NCBI GenBank assembly: GCA_037892935.1
Contig: JAYXKI010000020.1
Coordinates: 186,001 to 250,000, forward strand
Length of the DNA stretch: 64,000 nt
Source of the DNA: Phlebopus portentosus
Lineage: Eukaryota > Basidiomycota > Agaricomycetes > Boletales > Boletinellaceae
Direction: 5' to 3'
Below the pieces are notes generated by a model that was not told the DNA's origin, searched no databases, and saw only the letters and a program-made list of their open reading frames with translations. A program made the position numbers and the translations under genes. Each line of letters starts with the position of its first letter. The stretch's first letter is position 1. Of the stretch, positions 57,826-64,000 are shown piece after piece.

Positions 57826-58259
57826 CCTGCGGCTGTGCAGCCATCAGAAAAAAATGGAAGGCCAGAATACATTGAATTACATGTAGTTCCACTGTAATTT
57901 GACAGAATTCAGAAGTTTCCAGGGATCTTCCATTACAACTAGATTCATTATGACCGGTTCGCAGTTTGAAGGGATTTGGGAAATTACAAGAGGATTCAGA
58001 GAGAGATTTGACCGCATTCAATACCTTCATTTTAGGCTTTTACTTTGCACAAGTATATACACTTGCAATGACCCATGCATATCAGTTCCAAGATCACTTT
58101 ATATTATATAGCTATGAAAAACATCACAAAACAATGCACGGGCAGCAATGGCAGAGGTAGCTGTGTGGGAATAGAAATTGATGCTGAAGAGATCGACGCC
58201 AAATGGACACTTGCTGCGGTTCCAAGTGAACCTGCAACTGTAGGCTTCACGCGTCGTTG

Positions 58260-59784
58260 CCCGCGATCACGATCACAAATCTTGGGAACGCGCCGGGCGA
58301 CGAACTAGGTGACTTGTTCACACGGTCGCGAAGATCCTGCACGACCGGATCTATGTTGCTGTTGCACAAATGGAGGCGTCAGGTAGGTACGGCTCGTCCC
58401 ATTGCGTGTCCGTTTACCAATGACAGACAGCGTCGGCTCAGCAGCAGAATGCAAGTAGCTATTTGGCAAATGGAGAAGCCAAGTTTGCTGAGATACTGGC
58501 GCTGAGCCTCAAGTTCGAATGCTAGCGTAGTCAGGGTGCTATCGCTCAACACCATACAACTACCGTCTGCATACCAGCTAAGGTCCATAATCCGTCTCCC
58601 AAAGACCTCCTTTGCAACACTGATCGGTCGCGTGCTTCTCGTCCGCCAGAAGTTGATGGAGCGGCCGTCTGAGCCCAGAGCGACGACGCCGCATACGTTG
58701 GATGTTACGACCGGCATCTGCGGATCGCGCAGGAAGATGTGCGGGTTGTAGCAAGCGACCTCGACAGTATTCTCATGACCGACAAGACTAATGTCGGGCG
58801 TCCGTGTATTGTGAGAGCTGACGGCTGCAGTGAACCCGTATCCATTGTTGTTTGTTGCGTTCGACGCTTTTATGTGCGCACCATCGGGACCAGCTGAAGC
58901 AAATCCTATGAGCTGGAAATTGAGAATATGATAAATGTAGACGCACCTCAGCCGACGGAAGGACGTGCCACCGGGCGAACGTTAAAGAGGTTCTGTGACT
59001 GTCGCCTCCAGACACTAGTTAGTGATCCTCTACATGTGCACAGTGCGGTCGTCAGACTGGCTAGGGAGGAATTCGCCCACAGGGTCCCGGCACACATCCT
59101 TTACGAAACCCTGGTGCATGTCGAGTTTGGTGAGTTGTTCCAAGTTGTAACCGCACCAGATCATGATTTAAGAATAAAGACCAGTCGAGGCAAGGAAACG
59201 GTCCTCAGGAGCCCAAGCGAGATCTGTTACATCTAATAAATCGATAAAGGCAATGAAAATAATGTTGAGCATGATTATAATTCATACCACTTTCATGGCC
59301 TGGGAGACGCTTGGGAGGCTTCCATCCTTCAGCGTTGACTCCGTCCGAGCTCCAAACCTTTCTAGAACCTGTTCTGGCACCATCCATGAGCGCGGAATTC
59401 GTTCTAATGCGAAAGCAGAAAAAAATATCCCACGGACGGGTCGAGATCCCGGATCATGATAATCTCGTCGTCGCTGCGACTTGAAAGCCAGCGCTCTGAG
59501 TATGCCCAATGGACAGCAAGAACGGGGCCAGTGTGCACTGTGAGCGTACAGAGCGACTTAGGCGGCCTGTTCACTGCATCGGCTGCCTCGTTGAGAAGAG
59601 GTTTCGTGATCCATATGTAGATCTTCGCGTCGAGTCCGCATGTAGCTATGCGGGAGCCGTCTGGGTAGACGTGGACCGAGAATATCGATAGCTGTCTGCA
59701 CAAAATATTAGAACACACACTGGTTGCTTGTGCGTACGGACACGAGCCTTGATGCATCACCCAGGATAGCTTTATGAACTTTAT
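58260..59784 (-). pseudogene. HIR1: HIR1/HIRA histone-chaperone pseudogene (WD40 half)
   Basis: HIRA-type proteins deposit histone H3-H4 outside replication; their N-terminal half is a WD40 propeller. On the minus strand: FIKLSWVMH preceded by ATA in place of ATG (59784-59782), then LSIFSVHVYPDGSRIATCGL, PPKSLCTLTVHTGPVLAV, GWKPPKRLPGHES, DVTDLAWAPEDRFLAS, YNLEQLTKLDMHQGFVKDVC, SNATNNNGYGFTAAV, SLVGHENTVEVACYNPHIFL and VALGSDGRSINFWRT. Order and spacing fit HIRA. Stops follow GLYS and VHM and occur at two more points, frames change, and the C-terminal half is absent. Intron-like gaps remain. Confidence 0.93.
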
Positions 59785-62504
59785 CTAATCGCACCTGCTT
59801 GAGAGCAATGGCACCAACAACGATAAAATACAAGCCAGAAACTGAGGAAAATACGTCGAAGGTGCTTTATCTTTGTCAGCGAACGACAGATGAAAATATT
59901 AAAAAAAATACGCACGGCGTAAAGAAAACATGATCACACCTGACACTGCTCAGTTCAGGTATCCGTCCGCGTCCTGGTCAAGGCATAATGGGCATCTGTA
60001 ATCGCTGTCATCTCGCTTAGGTAGGGTGGGTCGATTGTCAGGATCTGGTTCGCTGGTAAGAGTGTCGGAGAAAGAGGATTGCAATTGAATAACGCTCCGG
60101 ATGCGAATGTGGACGTTTGTTGCCGAGAGACCGAGTCATGGGACGAACTCGATCATAGTCGATGATCTGGACAGGTACGCTGGGAATGATGTCGACTAGC
60201 GAAGACTCGGAATCGATGTCCGTGCCAGTAGTTTTCGTTTGGGTTGCTTGATCTGCGGGTTTTCGTAGGCTCACGTGCTTGTATTTGAACAAAGTGATGT
60301 CATAGATGTTGAGGGTAACAAAGAAACAGGGACACTTGAGCGACTACGGCCAGTGCATGGGACTCGACCGAGAACTTGTGTGTGTGCGTGTGGGGACTGG
60401 CAAAGGCGGAGCTCAAATTGTTGCTTTTTTTGGATAACTCACGCCGATCTCACTGTGTCACTTCTCAATTTACCACAATAAAAGAAATTTAAAGCAAATA
60501 GTCATGTATAATAGTTGTGCGTGGCTGTATATTATCATACTATATGTATTTAATGAAGTTTTTCTGTCTTGAATTATTATTGTTTGTTGAGTGCTTCTTC
60601 ATTCTTTATAGCATATATCTAACATCTCTTCAGTATGCATATTGCAGTACTAGTTATCCTCAACACCAAAAGTTGATTACATGCAAATGGGTCTGAAGAC
60701 TTCCTGTGACAGAAATGATGTCTTTGTAGAGAAGTCAGTGGTATTGGTGCCCATTTGAGGGAGATATATTGAAACAGAGCATTCCCAGACTCTTTTTAAG
60801 TTCTTAAGCTTCAGGCCTTCCACATTTACAAATTTCTTCTGTATAAAGTGCACAATATGTATTTTTACATGATTTCTTCAATTGTATTAAAAACTATTTT
60901 TATTGGTCATTGCCAACAAGATTTTGTTATATTTTGACCGATTTTCTATAGAAATTTTCAAAAAGCAGATAACAAGTTCATACAAGTAAGATTACATATA
61001 CTTAACACTTTCCTACTATATTTTATGTGATGTGGGTGACTTGACAGCCAGTTAAAAAGGATTCAAAGTGACTCAAGCCTACGTTAATCACTGGCATGAC
61101 ATGGCATGGCTTGTAGGAATGCATGCGATGGCACCACCAATGTTGCAAGACCTTATAGTTAACATCTGCATATGACTTGCAGCCAGAGATCAAAAATGTG
61201 CCCATATATAGAAAGTCACTTAGGAATAATGTACACTACTTCACTCTCAACTACAATCTTGTGCATGCTCTCTCAATGAAACTCTAGGCTTGTTTTTATA
61301 GGAATTTGAATCTGTTTGAGTCCATTCTGATATAATCTTCAGAAAAGAATTACTTTTTTGAATAATAAGCTTTGTTTTTACACTCAGTGCCATGAAAAGC
61401 TAGTCTTCTGCCATCTGAGATGGCAGATATCTACTCCACAACAGCACAAAAATTTATCATTCTTGTTGCAGTAGCAAGGGTTTTGGATGCAAATGATTCA
61501 TTCTCTGGATTTATAATTTCAAGTTTTGTACTCAATCCTAAGATATGCACACTGTAATCTTTTAAATCAGCTATATAAATTCTAAATTCAAGTTGTTTGA
61601 AAAAATAAATCTGCAGCCATATAGGAATGAATATAGATATACTATTTTACAAGTTTCTTTTGTTGATATCAAGTTGTGCAATGCAGGGATAGAGGTTAAA
61701 GAAACTGGTATAAAGTGCATTCAATCTCCAACATTTCATGAGGCTAACTGAGAGTGTGGGAATGAACGCACGCAAATCACAAACTACATACAGCAGGCAA
61801 AAACTAGTTTTGGCAGTGCTGCAATAACGGTTGAAAGTAGGAATGAAATTAATAATTGCATCAATGATTGTGTCAGGGTTGTGACTTATTATGGCAATGT
61901 GCCTCTCGACTTTGTTGAGACAATAAATTGTGTAACCAGTTGCGAAAGGGGTTTCAACCCATCTGAGATTACAAATAGCAATGTGTTTGTCACAGAAAGG
62001 GAAATTTGAAATCTCGGCAAGGTCACGATTTGTTATGTCACACACAATTTCCCTCTTTGTGAGATTTCAAATGTCACAACTGACGTAATTAGTAATTTCG
62101 CTACTGGTTGCACTCAGGTGAGCGATCAGTGGCTGCTCAGCAGGCCGTTCAGCGGGCAATCACTGCATTTGGTGGGTGATCTGTGGGCGATCCATGGGCT
62201 GTTCAGTGGGCGATCAGTGTGAGTGAGCGGGCAATGAGTGGAAAGAATTTTATTATATATAATCTCATCTCAACTTCTTTCATCGACGGTCATTTTTGTG
62301 CTAGGTATTTCCTTTGCCCTTCGCTGTCTTCTCTTCTATTTGCCGTTCGCGTTCGCATTGCATTGATCATCACATTCACTCCGTATGCCCATTTTATGTT
62401 GTGGAATTCGTACAAGCTACATATTGTTATTACATTTATGATTATGACAGTGAGGGTTGATATAATAAATAGAGTGCGTGGTGATACAGCTGAGTTCGTG
62501 GCAA
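59785..62504. other. Long AT-rich region without recognisable genes
   Basis: From about 60.45 kb the base composition is strongly AT-rich. Open frames are short and featureless. Internal structure: an inverted repeat (GAAATTTGAAATCTC at about 62,000 and GAGATTTCAAATGT at about 62,061) and a degenerate repeat at 62,110-62,235. No domain or RNA gene supported. Confidence 0.5.
62110..62235 (+). repeat. Degenerate short tandem repeat (GGCGATCAGTG-like)
   Basis: Words such as GAGCGATCAGTGG, GGGCAATCACTG, GGGCGATCCATGG, GGGCGATCAGTG and GCGGGCAATGAGTGG follow each other at 10-30 bp. Consistent with a decayed minisatellite. Confidence 0.6.
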
Positions 62505-64000
62505 TCAATCTTCATATTGCATGAGCTGAGAGAGAAACTCTTTGTTAGTTTTGCGAGTGGTACGATAGAAAGTCACTTACGTCTAATGTTAAGGAGCTAG
62601 AGTTATTCACCTCCTGATCACGGTAGATACCTACCAATGAGTTACCTCCTCCGCACAGAGAATTCTTCAAGCTAACGACCACAAACTGGAACTCGCCAGA
62701 CGCTCGAGAACGGATGTAATTAGCGACCTTGGCGACATTCATATTGGCGAGTGCTGCATCAACCTCATCAAGAACAAAGAAAGATATACCTGTGAATAGC
62801 GAAAAGCAATGCGAGAGCAGCGACGGTCTTCTCTCCTTCCGGGAGCTGCTCCATATCTCTAAATCGCTTCATCGTAGGCTTCGTATGGTATTTGATGCCA
62901 GCAGCAAATGATTCCTGCATGAAAAGCTTAGCAAATATCTCTTTCTGATACAAAACTTATCGACTAACCCCACTGTCTTCCAGGCTCAGATACGCAACAC
63001 TACCCATTGGCGCAGCCTTCCCTTTCGTAAGGTCTTTGTAGATCTGGTCAATGCACTCCGAAATATGAGTGAAAGCTTTGTTGAAAAGATCGCATCTGCA
63101 GAATCAGGTCATCATAAGCAAGATTAAGCTTCGCCACGTCACAATATTTACCTTCGCTTTCTCATTTCGTTAAATTCGTCTCGAGCGCGTTTCGATTCTT
63201 TGCGGGCTTTCTCAGCCTCTTTCTCCGTGTCCAGCAGCTTGGTTTGAACATCGTCCAGTCTACATCCGGATGTTAATGAATGTTCTTAATAAAGAACCAG
63301 ATTTATCTGACCTCTCCATCACCTTCATGTTCGGTGCCATGCGCTCAATCTCTGTATTAAGCTTGGTGATGGACGAATCATACGTTGATCCCATCTCTGC
63401 TGATCCATCCTGAACGATTTCCGTCAGTGTCACTGTTCATACACGAAAAGGACTTGACAGTACTGACTTCTCGCTTCTCGTCGTCCAGTAAGTCAAACTC
63501 GACCTCAATACCGTAATCAGGGACACGTCGAGGCCTCTGTGTACCGTCTTCGTCGTCAATGTCCATTGCCACCTCTTCTCGAAGATTCTGCATTGAAGTG
63601 AGTGACATAAAGCAGTGAGAACTGATTGTACGATGGGAAATCGAGCTAAAGCTCACCTCTTCAATCGGAACGTTCTTTAAGCTGCATGATCTGAGACGAA
63701 GTTTGATCCCTTCCAACCGACACCTTCGATAGATGGACAATCTTTCCAGAGCAAGTTTTTCAATCTCATCATTCTATATCCACATGATTAGATGATGTTA
63801 TAGGAAACGGATGCTTATTCAATTTCCTTTAGGGCATGGTCAAGGACTTTTGACGCTCTAGCGGTGTTCTTCTTGACGGCATCAAGTTCCTTCGTCTTAG
63901 TCTCTAAAACCTCGTTGAGTTCCTTGAGCTCCTCTTGAAGCTTGAGGATAGACCCTTGAAGTTGATCAATTTCTTCCTGGTCTGCTTGCTTTTCGGCTTC
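62505..64000 (-). pseudogene. SMC1: SMC1 cohesin ATPase, C-terminal half, disabled; runs off the window
   Basis: SMC1 is a cohesin subunit; its C-terminal head carries the ABC signature and Walker B. Minus-strand blocks in order: coiled coil (about 64,000-63,815), RCRLEGIKLRL, LREEVAMDIDDEDGTQRP and RVPDYGIEVEFDLLDDEKRE, IERMAPNMKVMER, KARKESKRARDEFNEM, CDLFNKAFTHISECIDQIYK, MKRFRDMEQLPEGEKTVAA, FFVLDEVDAALANMNVAKV, and a last 7-codon exon ending QYED (62525-62505). Lesions: the signature LSGGEK reads LPEGEK, the codons between FAIH and FFVLDEVD plus most of an intron are missing and shift the frame, and one donor reads ATAAGC instead of GTAAGC near 63,820. The family is certain; loss of function is strongly indicated. 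Confidence 0.9.

Larger units (their letters stand above)
57141..58250. other. No gene; repeat fragments
   Basis: Holds a weak match to the shared transposon flank (AGAGATGATTTATTTTGCGTT near 57,320), a run of 19 C at 57586-57604 directly after TACAAAAAGTATTCA, and the diverged palindrome at 57,800-57,825. No coding domain recognised. Confidence 0.45.

Overview
This window looks like nuclear DNA of an agaricomycete (mushroom-type basidiomycete). Introns are short (mostly 47-64 nt) with GT..AG ends. The Ty3-type and Tc1-type elements, the F-box and WD40 families and a repeated 'GMSSDESD' protein family are typical of that class. The region is rich in transposons and pseudogenes and reads like a dispensable or fast-decaying part of a genome.

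Layout. 1.1-4.9 kb (-): decayed copy of an MLP1/TPR-like nuclear-basket nucleoporin. 5.1-7.65 kb (+): dead Tc1-like transposon followed by a remnant of an AT-hook gene. 8.6-10 kb: GC-rich low-complexity DNA with a 182-bp tandem duplication. 10.07-11.3 kb: unrecognised gene A with one in-frame TAG. 11.75-19.65 kb: unrecognised gene B, split by a complete Ty3/gypsy chromovirus (12,292-18,935; 458-bp LTRs, TSD TGGAG). 20.7-22.6 kb (-): AT-hook gene. 22,677-34,783: a second, larger Ty3 element (-) with 1,628-bp LTRs and TSD CCGG; it carries an antisense three-exon gene for a Zn2Cys6-type protein. 34.8-37.1 kb (-): second copy of the Tc1 element. Removing the Ty3 element places this Tc1 transposase gene directly upstream of the AT-hook gene. 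38.9-40.3 kb (-): F-box-like gene. 42.4-44.8 kb (+): seven-exon gene of a mushroom-specific family. 47.9-49.5 kb (+): WD40 gene. 50.4-51.5 kb: decayed transposon ORF. 52.7-54.6 kb (+): HSP70 pseudogene with an RPB1 fragment embedded in it. 55.1-56.1 kb (-): three-exon gene of unknown function. 58.3-59.8 kb (-): HIR1/HIRA pseudogene. 60-62.5 kb: AT-rich DNA without genes. 62.5-64 kb (-): C-terminal half of an SMC1-like gene with disabling changes, running off the window.

Three themes stand out. (1) The second Ty3 element has its own antisense, intron-bearing Zn2Cys6 gene, and its LTRs and interior are full of CGAAAC/CGGAAC boxes spaced 10 bp apart; a built-in regulatory circuit is a testable idea. 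(2) The Tc1-like transposase and an AT-hook gene occur side by side in the same order at two places, suggesting a two-gene transposon. (3) Copies of several normally essential genes (MLP1/TPR, HSP70, RPB1, HIR1, SMC1) are broken here but keep introns, so they arose by DNA-level duplication or capture rather than by reverse transcription. Coordinates of exons were derived by eye from splice consensus and reading frame; family names rest on recognised motifs, not on database searches.
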